A stretch of DNA of 64,000 bases from Saccharopolyspora soli (lineage in GTDB: Bacteria > Actinomycetota > Actinomycetes > Mycobacteriales > Pseudonocardiaceae): positions 1-64,000 of the forward strand of contig NZ_JALBWV010000012.1 of assembly GCF_022678645.1 (NCBI RefSeq), read 5' to 3'. Position 1 is the first letter of the stretch. Each line of letters opens with the position of its first letter. The translations under genes and the position numbers were made by a program. Positions 1-14,739 of this stretch are shown here, in pieces. The notes under the pieces were generated by a model that saw only the letters and a program-made list of their open reading frames with translations, did not search any database and was not told where the DNA came from.

Positions 1-423
1 AACCGCGCAGTCAGGGGCATAAAAGAACACTAACCAAAACAGTCCACTGTTGAGTTCTCAAAGAACACACCCACACCGAAACCACAACCCAGATCAGGGT
101 CACAGCTCCAGGGAGCATTTCCTCTTTCGCTTTTGCCGTTAGCCAGGCTAGCAGACCCTTTTTTCGGCCTCACCAGGGGGACCCCCACCGATTTGCCGCC
201 GAAAATCAGCTCGCTATTCAGCCCGGCCGCAGCCGAAGCATTATTGCATCAAAGATCTGGAGGAAAACCACACCTCATGCTGGGACAGCAAGCCCCAACT
301 AGAGGATGTTTCAGCTTTCCCGATCGGGGCGCCCACTCTACCACCCAAAGGCAGGAGCTTGGTTCGCGACCCCATGTCAGTGCCCGGTCCGCAATGTCGG
401 CCCGTTCCGCGCTGACTCGAAAG
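1..423 (-). other. rRNA operon leader region (16S gene off the left edge)
   Basis: This stretch has no convincing gene. Read on the minus strand, it contains at 47-68 the motif GTGTTCTTTGAGAACTCAAC. That motif is typical of the leader just ahead of actinobacterial 16S rRNA genes, where it takes part in antitermination and processing signals. The rRNA genes themselves would lie beyond position 1. Family assignment rests on recall of actinobacterial rrn leaders and was not checked by alignment. Confidence 0.7.
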
Positions 424-452
424 AATTTACGCCTTGATCAACGCCGAGTCAA
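424..452 (-). promoter_or_regulatory. Probable rRNA operon promoter
   Basis: On the minus strand there is a -35 box TTGACT (447-452), a 17-base spacer and a -10 box TAAATT (424-429). This is a near-consensus housekeeping-sigma promoter about 360 bases ahead of the conserved leader motif. Position and direction fit rRNA transcription. Further promoters in the leader are possible but none is as clear. Confidence 0.6.
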
Positions 453-467
453 ATCGGCTCCAAACAA

Positions 468-509
468 CCCCGGAAGGAGGCCAACGCGCAGGTCAGCGCC
501 CCTTTCCGG
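468..509 (-). terminator. Possible terminator after tyrS
   Basis: An inverted repeat lies directly after the tyrS stop: CCGGAA (470-475) pairs with TTCCGG (504-509), and the stem extends inward with one mismatch. On the minus strand it is followed by GGGTTGTTT, a weak U-rich tail. It would separate tyrS from the rRNA promoter. Confidence 0.4.
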
Positions 510-522
510 TGCTGAATTCAGG

Positions 523-1797
523 CTAGTGCAGGACCCGAACGCCCGCAGTGTGACGCTTACCACGGCGAATTACCAACCATCGCCCGTGCAGCAAGTCGTC
601 CTTGTTCGGAGACCACTCCTCATCTGCGATTTTCTCGTTGTTGACGTACGCGCCGCCCTCCTTGATGGTGCGTCGCGCCGCCCCCTTCCCGGCCGCCAGG
701 CCGGTCTCCACCAGCAGGTCCACCATGGTCGGCCCGTCGGCGAGCCGGACGTCCGCCGTCGGCACCTCGGCCATCGCGGCGTCCAGGGTCGGCTCGTCGA
801 GCTCGGCGATCTCACCTCGGCCGAACAGCGCCTGGCTGGCCGCGATGACCTTGCGGGTCTGGTCCGCACCGTGCACCAGCGTGGTCAGCTCCTCGGCGAG
901 CTTGCGCTGGCCAGCTCTCAGCTGGGGACGCTCGACCGTGGTCTTTTCGAGTTCCTCGATCTCTTCGCGGTCGAGGAAGGTGAACAGCCGCAGGTACTTC
1001 GCCACGTCGGCGTCGGCGGCGTTGACGAAGTACTGGTACCAGGCGTACGGCGAGGTCATCGTCGCGTCCAGCCAGACGTTGCCGCCGCCGGTGGACTTCC
1101 CGAACTTGCGCCCATCGGCGTCGGTGACCAGCGGCAGGGTCAGCGCGTGCGCCGTGACCGCTTCCTGCTTCCGGACCAGGTCGACACCGGCGATGATGTT
1201 GCCCCACTGGTCGGAGCCGCCGAGTTGCAGCCGGGTGCCGTACTTCCGGTACAGCTGCACGTAGTCGTTGGCCTGCAACAACATGTAGCTGAACTCGGTG
1301 TAGGACATGCCGTCGGATTCCAGCCGCCGCTTGACGGTATCGCGGGCCAGCATCGTGTTGATCGAGAAGTGCTTGCCGATGTCCCGCAGGAACGACGTGA
1401 CCGACAGATCAGCGGTCCAGTGCGCGTTGTTCTCCATGATCGCGCCGGTCGGCGAGTCGTCGAAGTCGACGAACGCCGAGAGCTGGGTGCGGATCTTCTC
1501 GGTCCACTCCAGCACCGTGTTCTCGTCGTGCAGGTTGCGCTCGCCGACGTCGCGCGGGTCGCCGATCAGCCCGGTGGCACCACCGGCGAGCGCCACCGGC
1601 CGGTGCCCGGCCTGCTGGAAGCGGCGCAGGGTCAGGATCGGGATCAGGTGCCCGGCGTGCAGGCTGGGCGCGGTCGGATCGAAACCGGCATAGAGGGTGA
1701 GCGGCCCGTCGTCCAGTTCTCGCCGCAGCGAGTCGAGATCGGTGGACTGCGCGATCAGTCCGCGCCAGGTCAGCTCGTCAAGGATGTGCTCGCTCAC
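523..1797 (-). CDS. tyrS: Tyrosyl-tRNA synthetase
   Basis: Class I aminoacyl-tRNA synthetase that charges tRNA-Tyr with tyrosine in the cytosol. The protein (424 aa from the GTG at 1797, start VSEHILDEL) has the HIGH-type motif HAGH at about residues 47-50 and the KMSKS-type motif KFGKS at about 231-235. LGGSDQWGN, typical of bacterial TyrRS, is also present, and an S4-like RNA-binding domain forms the C-terminus. Length is normal. A TTG at 1824 in the same frame would add nine residues, but the GTG gives the usual family N-terminus. It follows the glycosylase gene by 33 bases and precedes the rRNA promoter. Confidence 0.95.
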   Translation of the reverse strand: MSEHILDELTWRGLIAQSTDLDSLRRELDDGPLTLYAGFDPTAPSLHAGHLIPILTLRRFQQAGHRPVALAGGATGLIGDPRDVGERNLHDENTVLEWTEKIRTQLSAFVDFDDSPTGAIMENNAHWTADLSVTSFLRDIGKHFSINTMLARDTVKRRLESDGMSYTEFSYMLLQANDYVQLYRKYGTRLQLGGSDQWGNIIAGVDLVRKQEAVTAHALTLPLVTDADGRKFGKSTGGGNVWLDATMTSPYAWYQYFVNAADADVAKYLRLFTFLDREEIEELEKTTVERPQLRAGQRKLAEELTTLVHGADQTRKVIAASQALFGRGEIAELDEPTLDAAMAEVPTADVRLADGPTMVDLLVETGLAAGKGAARRTIKEGGAYVNNEKIADEEWSPNKDDLLHGRWLVIRRGKRHTAGVRVLH

Positions 1798-1830
1798 GCA
1801 GTTCAGTTTCGCGCATCCCCGCAACCGCGT

Positions 1831-2460
1831 TTACGTCCGGGCCTGGATGCGGCGACGACTGCCACGCCGGTAGGAGCTGACCGCCGTGGACCCGTCCACC
1901 CAGGTTCGCCAGGGCAGGTCCATCGCGGCGGCCACGCCGACGCGGGGACCGCTGCGGATGTCGTCCTCGCTGACCGGGGTGCCGTTGTGCAGTCGGATCG
2001 AGGACGTCGGACTCGTCAGATCGACCCCGTTGTGGTCCCGCGTGATGCCCAGGACCCCGGCCAGCCGCGCTGGACCGCTGGCCAACTGGGTGTCCTTGCG
2101 GACCGCCGGGCGCCGGGTGCGGGCCAGTTCCCAGCCCGCGGTGACCTCACCGGCGCGCAGCAGCACGGCGCCGGGGACGCCGTCGGTCAGGCACACCACG
2201 TTGATGCAGAAGTGCATCCCGTAGACGAAGTAGACGTAGAGGTGGCCAGCGGGGCCGAACATCACGGCGTTGCGCTCGGTGCGACCCCGGTAGCAGTGCG
2301 ACGCGGGGTCGTCCATGCCGCGGTACGCCTCCACCTCGACCAGGCGCACGCGAACCTCGCCCTGCGGGCTGGTCGAGCGCAGCTCGCAGCCGAGCAACCG
2401 GCGGGCCACCCACAGCGGATCGAGGGCTAGTTCGTCGCGTGTCACCTGACTCACACCCAT
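1831..2460 (-). CDS. DNA-3-methyladenine glycosylase (Mpg/AAG family)
   Basis: Base-excision repair enzyme that removes alkylated purines. The 209-residue protein matches the Mpg/AAG family: LDPLWVARRLLGCEL near the start, LVEVEAYRGMDDPASH with the catalytic Glu, RNAVMFGPAGHLYVYFVYG and a C-terminal GPRVGV motif. The length is normal for bacterial members. The ATG at 2458-2460 is preceded by no strong ribosome site. It sits between argH and tyrS on the same strand. The family is clear; the exact lesion range cannot be read from the sequence. Confidence 0.9.
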   Translation of the reverse strand: MGVSQVTRDELALDPLWVARRLLGCELRSTSPQGEVRVRLVEVEAYRGMDDPASHCYRGRTERNAVMFGPAGHLYVYFVYGMHFCINVVCLTDGVPGAVLLRAGEVTAGWELARTRRPAVRKDTQLASGPARLAGVLGITRDHNGVDLTSPTSSIRLHNGTPVSEDDIRSGPRVGVAAAMDLPWRTWVDGSTAVSSYRRGSRRRIQART

Positions 2461-2488
2461 GACACTACCGGTTGTGGCCGAACCGTGA

Positions 2489-7541
<5,053 letters not shown>

Positions 7542-7545
<4 letters not shown>

Positions 7546-8702
7546 GACGAGTACGCGCTGTTCTCTTCGACGTAGCCGTGGGACAGGTCGGTGGTCAGGA
7601 TGGTCGCCGCCTGCTCGCCGAGGTGCAGGTCCACGACGATCTCGATCTCGCGGCCGGACAGGTCGGCCTCGCTGCGGTCGCGGGCCTTGGTGCCACCGGA
7701 GAACAGCGTGACGCCGTTGGTGGCGATCTCCAGCTTGGCCACGTCGATCTCGGCATCGACCCGGCCCAGTGCCATCGCGATCCGGCCCCAGTTCGGATCG
7801 GAGCCGAACATCGCGGTCTTGACCAGGTTGTCCTCGGCGATGGTGCGGCCGATCGCGACCGCGTCGGCCTCGCTTACCGCGCCGCGCACGGTGATGTCGA
7901 TGGTCTTGGTCACGCCTTCGGCGTCGCCCTGCAAGTGCCGGACGAGATCCGCGCAGACCTCGGTGAGCAGTTCGACGAAGTCCTCTTCGGACGGTTCGAC
8001 GCCCGAGGCACCGGAAGCCAGCACCAGCACGGTGTCGTTGGTGGAGGTGCCGCCGTCGACGTCCAGCCGGTCGAAGGTGACGCGGGTGGCGGCGCGCAGC
8101 GCGGCGTCGAGGGAGTCACCGCTGATCACGGCGTCGGTGGTGAGCACGCTGAGCATGGTGGCCATGTTCGGTGCGAGCATCCCCGCACCCTTGGCGAAGC
8201 CGCCGACGGACCAGCCCGCCGGGTGCCTGCCGAAGGCCTGCTTGGGTTTGGTGTCGGTGGTGAGCACCGCGCTGGCGGCATCGAGACCGGCCTGGTCCGT
8301 CGCTTCCAACGCCTTGGCCGCGGTGTCCACACCGGACAGCAACGCGTCCATCGGCAGCCGATCGCCGATCAGGCCGGTGGAGCAGACCGCCACCTCGATG
8401 GCGCCGACACCGAGCACGTCGGCGACCTGCTCGGCGGTGGCGTGGGTGTCCTGGAAACCTTCCGGGCCGGTGCAGGCGTTGGCGCAGCCGGAGTTGAGCA
8501 CCACCGCGTGCAGCTTGCGCTCCTGCAGCACCTGCTGCGACCACAGCACCGGCGCGGCCTTGACCTTGTTGGTGGTGAACACCCCGGCCGCGGCCTGCTG
8601 CGGTCCGTCGTTGACGACGAGCGCGAGATCGCGCGCGCCACCGGCCTTGATCCCGGCGGCGATCCCCGCCGCCCGGAAGCCAGCAGGTCCGGTAACGCTC
8701 AT
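7542..8702 (-). CDS. argJ: Ornithine acetyltransferase (ArgJ, self-cleaving)
   Basis: Recycles the acetyl group from N-acetylornithine to glutamate, making the cyclic arginine route. The 386-residue precursor has the autocleavage site AT in [15 protein letters not shown]; the nucleophilic Thr is about residue 182, which would split it into alpha and beta chains. Other family motifs ([21 protein letters not shown]) are intact. The ATG at 8702 has a good GAGAGGTGG site. Both the start codon and this ribosome site lie at the end of the repeat mini-ORF that separates it from the ACT gene. Confidence 0.95.
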
Positions 8703-8838
8703 TGCGTCCCACCTCTCCGCGATTCACAGTGGTAGTGGCGTCCACCACGAATCTCACGTTTCGAAGTTTTTTGTGGCTGGCTTGCGTCACGGTCCCCTGG
8801 GGTGCGGTTGAGGAGGACCGAGGTTGACACATCGCTAC

Positions 8839-8842
<4 letters not shown>
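8699..8842 (-). repeat. Repeat mini-ORF between ACT gene and argJ (ATGA-bounded, family A copy)
   Basis: A 144-base open frame (47 codons, MSSDVSTSVLLNRTPGDRD...) fills the whole gap between two arg operon genes. Its ATG overlaps the stop of the ACT gene (ATGA, 8839-8842) and its TGA overlaps the argJ start (ATGA, 8699-8702). At the DNA level it is clearly homologous to the tandem pair at 36597-36883. Relative to those it carries one extra base about two thirds along, so the C-terminal residues are in another frame although the ORF stays open. It also supplies the argJ ribosome site. Whether it is translated for function or is a passive insertion is unknown. Confidence 0.75.
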
Positions 8843-10478
<1,636 letters not shown>

Positions 10479-10481
10479 TCA

Positions 10482-10522
10482 GCTGCTTCAGCGGTTCGAA
10501 AACCTCGAACCGCTGAAGCAGC
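10482..10522. repeat. Perfect 18-bp hairpin in a divergent intergenic region
   Basis: Arms 10482-10499 and 10505-10522 are exact reverse complements with a five-base loop. No T-run follows on either strand. It lies between argC (minus) and the GNAT gene (plus), where there is no upstream transcript to end, so a terminator role is not obvious. The rest of 10299-10632 shows no gene I can support. Confidence 0.6.
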
Positions 10523-10632
10523 GTCACCAAAAAACGCTATGTCTCACCAGGGCGAAACCCGGTGGCAATGCCGTCGCAACACCTCGACCCCGCTGCGAGA
10601 TCGACTGGCCCCGCCCGGCATCATCGGGGCTG

Positions 10633-11238
10633 ATGACGATGATCCCGCCGCGCCCAGGATCGGTGGCCCGCCGCGCCTTGACGTCGATCACGACGCCGGC
10701 CTGGGTGGGGCGGCGGGTGCGATTGCGCGAGATCGAGCCCGCGGACCGGCGCACGCTGATCCGGTTCGACCGGGATTCCGCGCACGGCCGCTACCAGCAG
10801 GTCGACGGGTATCGGCATTGGGCGGCGCACCGGGCGAACCACCCCGGCTCCGGCGACGACTTCCAGCTCGCGATCGAGACCCGGGACGACCGGACACTGG
10901 TCGGCTCGATGTGCACCACCCAGGCCGAACCGGGATCCGGCCGGTTCTCCTACGGCATCGGGATCGGCCCGCAGCACCGCCGCCTCGGCTACGCCGACGA
11001 CGCCATCAGCATCCTGCTCGCGTACATGTTCGGCCAACGCCGCTACGGCAAGTGCGAGATCGGTATCTACGGCTGCAACTACGCTTCCCTTTCGCTGCAC
11101 GGCAAACTCGGCTTCCGTGAGGAAGGTCGGCTGCGCGACCAAGAGTTCCTCTGCGGCGGAGCCCAGTACCTGGTCCTGATGGGCATCACCGCCCACGAAT
11201 TCGCCACCCGGACCTCGATCGACGTCACCACCCGCTGA
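10633..11238 (+). CDS. GNAT-family N-acetyltransferase
   Basis: The 201-residue protein resembles RimJ/RimL-type GNAT enzymes, which use acetyl-CoA to acetylate amines. VRLREIEPADRRTLIRFDRD is the typical first strand and helix. SYGIGIGPQHRRLGYADDAI matches the acetyl-CoA loop (Q/RxxGxG/A type), and NYASLSLHGKLGFREEGRLRD is the conserved C-terminal part. The ATG at 10633 is chosen because the preceding frame is non-conserved and overlaps the hairpin. Substrate unknown. Confidence 0.8.
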   Translation: MTMIPPRPGSVARRALTSITTPAWVGRRVRLREIEPADRRTLIRFDRDSAHGRYQQVDGYRHWAAHRANHPGSGDDFQLAIETRDDRTLVGSMCTTQAEPGSGRFSYGIGIGPQHRRLGYADDAISILLAYMFGQRRYGKCEIGIYGCNYASLSLHGKLGFREEGRLRDQEFLCGGAQYLVLMGITAHEFATRTSIDVTTR

Positions 11239-11260
11239 AGCACGCCATCGGGTCACCGAC

Positions 11261-13225
11261 TCACAGCCCGATGACCGGTGGGGCTGCTTTCGGCATGTCG
11301 TCGAACCAGTCGTCATCGTCGTCCGCGAGCCAGGACGGGCGCTGATGCTCCTCGTCATCGCCGCGTTGCGAACTCGCACCGAGCGCTCCGCCACGGCCAG
11401 CGGCTCCGCCCGCGCTCGCGGCACCGCCTGTGCCGGGTGCACTCCATCCCGCGCCGCCCAGTCCACTGGCAAGTCCTCCAGCGCCACCACCGATCCCCGG
11501 TCCGAAAGCTCCAGCCCCGCTGTCGAAACCGGCTCCGGGAACTCCGGCTGCCCCACCTGCTCCGGCGACCGCCGGTCGCGCCGTTGGATCGGCATCGCTT
11601 CGGCTCCAGGGCACCGCCGGGGTTCGCGCCACGCTTCGTTGGGTCGAATCGGCGCGGTCGATGATCTTCCGGCGGAGCTCGATCGGGTCGGGTTCGCCGT
11701 CGCCGCGAAGCGCACGGACGCATTCCGCGATCGCCGGGTCATCCGCATCGCGCCCGGCCTCGGCGAGCATGTCCAGCCAGTGGCGAGCCGCGACGGCACC
11801 GGCCAGGCACACATCGGCTCCGGCCCGCAGCCCCGAACTCAACGACCGCCGCGAGTCAGCGCACAGCAGGTGGTAGGTCTCCTCGAAGAGCAGGCGCCGC
11901 CACTCCGCGTCCGCCCAGCAATGGCGTTCGGACAGGCCGAGGCCGAGTCGGCGGTTGCGGTAGTGCGCGAACAGCGCCCGGTGCAGCTCGGCGAACCGGC
12001 TCGGCGACCGACCGCGCCCGTGCCGCACCATCGGCCCGCGGACCACCTGCTGGAAGTGCAGGCGGCCGTGGCTTTCCACGACGAACGGGAATTCGCGCAA
12101 CCACTGGAACAACCCGGCGGCCCGCCGCGGCCCGGCGAGCACCGCGAGCACGTCCTCGTCGAGCACTCGGGGCAACGCCGCCAGCAGCACGTCCGACCGC
12201 CGGGCGGCGTCCGGTTCCCACTTCAGGAACCGCTCCACCGCCATGCCGCTGAGGTCTTGGACCGCACCGCCGGTGTGGGGTCCGTCGGCGAGCGTGGCGA
12301 CCAACAGCGGTAACCTGCCCGACAGTTCCAGGATCACCTCGATGGTCGGCTGGTCGCTGACCCCCTTGCGTCGCAACAGGGTCCGCGCTTCATCGTCGGT
12401 GAACGGATCCAGCCGCCAATCCACCGTGATCGCGGCGTACTCGCCCCACTTGTTCACGTCCAGCGGGTATTGCCCGGCGATGGCGAGCACCAACGTGGTG
12501 GGCAGCTCGCCGAAATGCCCTTCCAGCAGGCGGAGCAGCCAAGGCTCGACGATCTCGGTGGTGCGCTCGAAGTTGTCGAACATCAGCACCAGCTGCCGGT
12601 GTTGCGCGAGTCGGCGCAGATCATCGACGAGCAGCGGAGCGAGGTCGTCGACGGGCGACAGCAGCAGTTGGACGTCGGCGTGGTTGCGGAACTTGGCGGC
12701 GAAGAAAGCGCTGGCCTGGTCCAGCCAGGTGTTGGCCTCTTCAGGGGTTACCGCATCGGCGAGCACGCCGAGACAGGGCAGCGCGCGCACGGCGCTGAAC
12801 GCGACGCGAACCGCGCTGGTGGTGAGCAGCTCCCGAGCTGCCGATGGCGCTTGCGGATCGGCCAGCACCTCGTCCCGCCGACGCTGGTAGTCGGCGAAGC
12901 GCTGGCTGAAGCCGCGGGTCTCGCCGCCCTGCCCAGCGATCTGCCGGGAAACCGCGGCCATCAGGGCGACGAGGTCAGTTTCGTTCTCGTCGGTCCTGGC
13001 CGTGAGTGCACCGATTTCCAGCGCGATGCCGTGCAGCTGCCGAAGCAGGTGGGTCTTGCCGATACCGGCCTGGCCGTGCAGGGCGAAGACGAACTTGCGG
13101 GTGTCGGGCGGGCATCGCAGGTTGGCGCGGAAATCGTCGCGCTGCTGTTGACGGCCGACGAAGTCATCGCTCTGCCGCGCCCGGATGATCTCCTGCATGC
13201 TCCGGGCACCGCCGACGTCCGACAC
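11261..13225 (-). CDS. STAND/AAA-type ATPase with disordered acidic tail
   Basis: A 654-residue protein with a P-loop GQAGIGKT (51-58) and a Walker B strand LVLMFDNFE (212-220), preceded by DFVGRQQQRDDF, the lead-in common to STAND/ORC-like NTPases. After about residue 330 there is a helical region. A Gly/Ala-rich low-complexity stretch (about 570-625) follows, then an acidic tail ending WLADDDDDWFDDMPKAAPPVIGL. A tail of the W...DDD...PPVIG kind recalls PPE-like/ESX-associated actinobacterial proteins (from memory). The start is uncertain: GTG 13225 or ATG 13198. Role unknown; signalling or stress response is possible. It is convergent with the GNAT gene. Confidence 0.75.
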   Translation of the reverse strand: MSDVGGARSMQEIIRARQSDDFVGRQQQRDDFRANLRCPPDTRKFVFALHGQAGIGKTHLLRQLHGIALEIGALTARTDENETDLVALMAAVSRQIAGQGGETRGFSQRFADYQRRRDEVLADPQAPSAARELLTTSAVRVAFSAVRALPCLGVLADAVTPEEANTWLDQASAFFAAKFRNHADVQLLLSPVDDLAPLLVDDLRRLAQHRQLVLMFDNFERTTEIVEPWLLRLLEGHFGELPTTLVLAIAGQYPLDVNKWGEYAAITVDWRLDPFTDDEARTLLRRKGVSDQPTIEVILELSGRLPLLVATLADGPHTGGAVQDLSGMAVERFLKWEPDAARRSDVLLAALPRVLDEDVLAVLAGPRRAAGLFQWLREFPFVVESHGRLHFQQVVRGPMVRHGRGRSPSRFAELHRALFAHYRNRRLGLGLSERHCWADAEWRRLLFEETYHLLCADSRRSLSSGLRAGADVCLAGAVAARHWLDMLAEAGRDADDPAIAECVRALRGDGEPDPIELRRKIIDRADSTQRSVARTPAVPWSRSDADPTARPAVAGAGGAAGVPGAGFDSGAGAFGPGIGGGAGGLASGLGGAGWSAPGTGGAASAGGAAGRGGALGASSQRGDDEEHQRPSWLADDDDDWFDDMPKAAPPVIGL

Positions 13226-13303
13226 CCACCTATCGTGCCAGTCCGATCATCGAACGGGGACGGTTTCGCCGGAATGCCCAGTGGCCCCTGCTGGGAGAGG
13301 TGA

Positions 13304-13546
13304 TCACAGGCCCTTTGTCGTGCCGGTTCCGCTGTTGAAGCTGCCCGCGGGCACCGCCGGGCGCGCGGTGACCATGACTTGGCCGCCGCAGTTCCAGCAC
13401 TCGGGCTCGTTCTCGGGTGCGGTTCGTCCGGCGACGTCGCAGGACGGACACATCCATGCGGTCAGGATGACGTGGCCGACGGAATCGTGTCGCGGACGCA
13501 CGGGAAGCCACCCATTCTGATCATGTCGGCGCGGCATCGCTCGCAT
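13304..13546 (-). CDS. Small zinc-ribbon protein
   Basis: A protein of at most 80 residues with two Cys pairs, CPSC and CWNCGG, about 20 residues apart: a probable single zinc ribbon. The segment WMCPSCDVAG...ECWNCGGQVMVTARP resembles short actinobacterial proteins of unknown function. The N-terminal part before the first Cys pair is not conserved-looking, so the start is uncertain. It is divergent from the fmdB gene and separated from the ATPase start by about 80 bases. Confidence 0.6.
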   Translation of the reverse strand: MRAMPRRHDQNGWLPVRPRHDSVGHVILTAWMCPSCDVAGRTAPENEPECWNCGGQVMVTARPAVPAGSFNSGTGTTKGL

Positions 13547-13767
13547 GTCGTGACCGCATCCGACCAGTGTTCACACTTCTGGGTGGGAATTATCAGTTAG
13601 ACCTGCACTTGGGGTCAACAACGGCTCCGGGCAGCCGGGAACCGCGGGGGCATTCCTCCCCTTGACAGCGCAGAGCCGCCCGGAGTCTCCTCAAGTTGGG
13701 CGCCGGCCTGCGTTGTCGCCCGTCGGCGGTCCGAAGGCGAGATCGAGCTAGGTCTCCGGGAAAGGCC

Positions 13768-14043
13768 ATGGCGACTTACGAGTACGACTGCTCCCGGTGC
13801 GGTCGCTTCGAGACGCACCAGCCGATGGGAACGGCGTCGGACTCACATCACTGTCCCGAATGCGGGCGGCCCGCCCGCAGGGTCTTCTCCGCACCGCACC
13901 TGACCACCGCGCCCGAGCAGCTCCGTGCCGCGCTCGACCGCGAGCAGCGTTGCCGCGAAGAACCGGAGGTCGTCGCGGAGGTGCCGAGAAAGCAGCCGGT
14001 GCCCCAGCCGCACCGAGCACTGTCCCGGCTGCCACGCCCCTGA
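13768..14043 (+). CDS. fmdB: FmdB-type zinc ribbon protein
   Basis: The 91-residue protein begins MATYEYDCSRCG and continues with CPECGRPARRVFSAP, the diagnostic FmdB zinc-ribbon pattern (CxxC...CxxC). Members are often encoded next to formamidase and are thought to be regulatory. Here it is directly followed by amiS and fmdA, which supports that link. The ATG at 13768 has an AAAGG site. The C-terminal half is charged and probably unstructured. Confidence 0.85.
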   Translation: MATYEYDCSRCGRFETHQPMGTASDSHHCPECGRPARRVFSAPHLTTAPEQLRAALDREQRCREEPEVVAEVPRKQPVPQPHRALSRLPRP

Positions 14044-14073
14044 CGGACGCAGACACCACCGGAGGTGTCATCG

Positions 14074-14712
14074 GTGGCATACGTGGGATTGCTGTACGTC
14101 GGCGCCGTGCTGTTCCTCAACGGCGTGATGCTGTTGGGCAAGGCTGATCCGAAGGCGATCGCCGTGTTCAACGTCTTCGTCGGTGGTCTCCAGGTGATCA
14201 CGCCGACGATCCTGATCGTGGCGAACCTCACGGATCCCGCCACGATCCTCAACGCATCAGGCATCTACCTGTTCGGCTTCACCTACCTCTACGTCGGAAT
14301 CGGTCTGCTCGGCGACTTCGACAGCAGCGGCGTCGGTTGGTTCTCGTTGTTCGTCGCCATCATGGCGCTCGGCTATTCCTTCGCGAACTTCCGGCTGCTG
14401 GGCGACAGCCCGTTCGGGGTGATCTGGCTCTACTGGTCGTTCCTGTGGTTGTTGTTCTTCCTGCTGCTGGGCCTCAAGATCGAAAGCCTCACCCGCTACA
14501 CCGGCTGGGTGGCCGCGATCGAGGGCTGGGTCACCGGCGCGATTCCGTCCTTCTTGGTCATGACCGGCTACTGGCAGAACCCGAACACCATCGCGCTGGC
14601 GCTGCTCGTCTTCGGCGTCGTCGTGTTCGTCGCACTGTGGTTGATCACCACCGGCGTGTGGTCGCTTCGGGGCTTCCGGTGGGGCCAACGGGCCATGCCC
14701 ACACCCCACTGA
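14074..14712 (+). CDS. amiS: AmiS/UreI family transporter
   Basis: An integral membrane protein of 212 residues with six to seven hydrophobic segments and the AmiS/UreI patterns GLLYVGAVLFLNG and FTYLYVGIG. The family forms proton-gated or passive channels for urea and short amides. The GTG at 14074 is chosen because GGAGG lies eight bases upstream; a GTG at 14065 would overlap that site. Placement between fmdB and fmdA suggests uptake of formamide or related amides. Confidence 0.9.
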   Translation: MAYVGLLYVGAVLFLNGVMLLGKADPKAIAVFNVFVGGLQVITPTILIVANLTDPATILNASGIYLFGFTYLYVGIGLLGDFDSSGVGWFSLFVAIMALGYSFANFRLLGDSPFGVIWLYWSFLWLLFFLLLGLKIESLTRYTGWVAAIEGWVTGAIPSFLVMTGYWQNPNTIALALLVFGVVVFVALWLITTGVWSLRGFRWGQRAMPTPH

Positions 14713-14739
14713 CCTGCGCATCCGCGAGGAGGTTCTCCC

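Noticed and set aside
133-2430. A 765-codon plus-strand frame across the rRNA leader, tyrS and the glycosylase gene
   Set aside because: It spans two confident genes on the other strand and a non-coding leader; composition is not protein-like.
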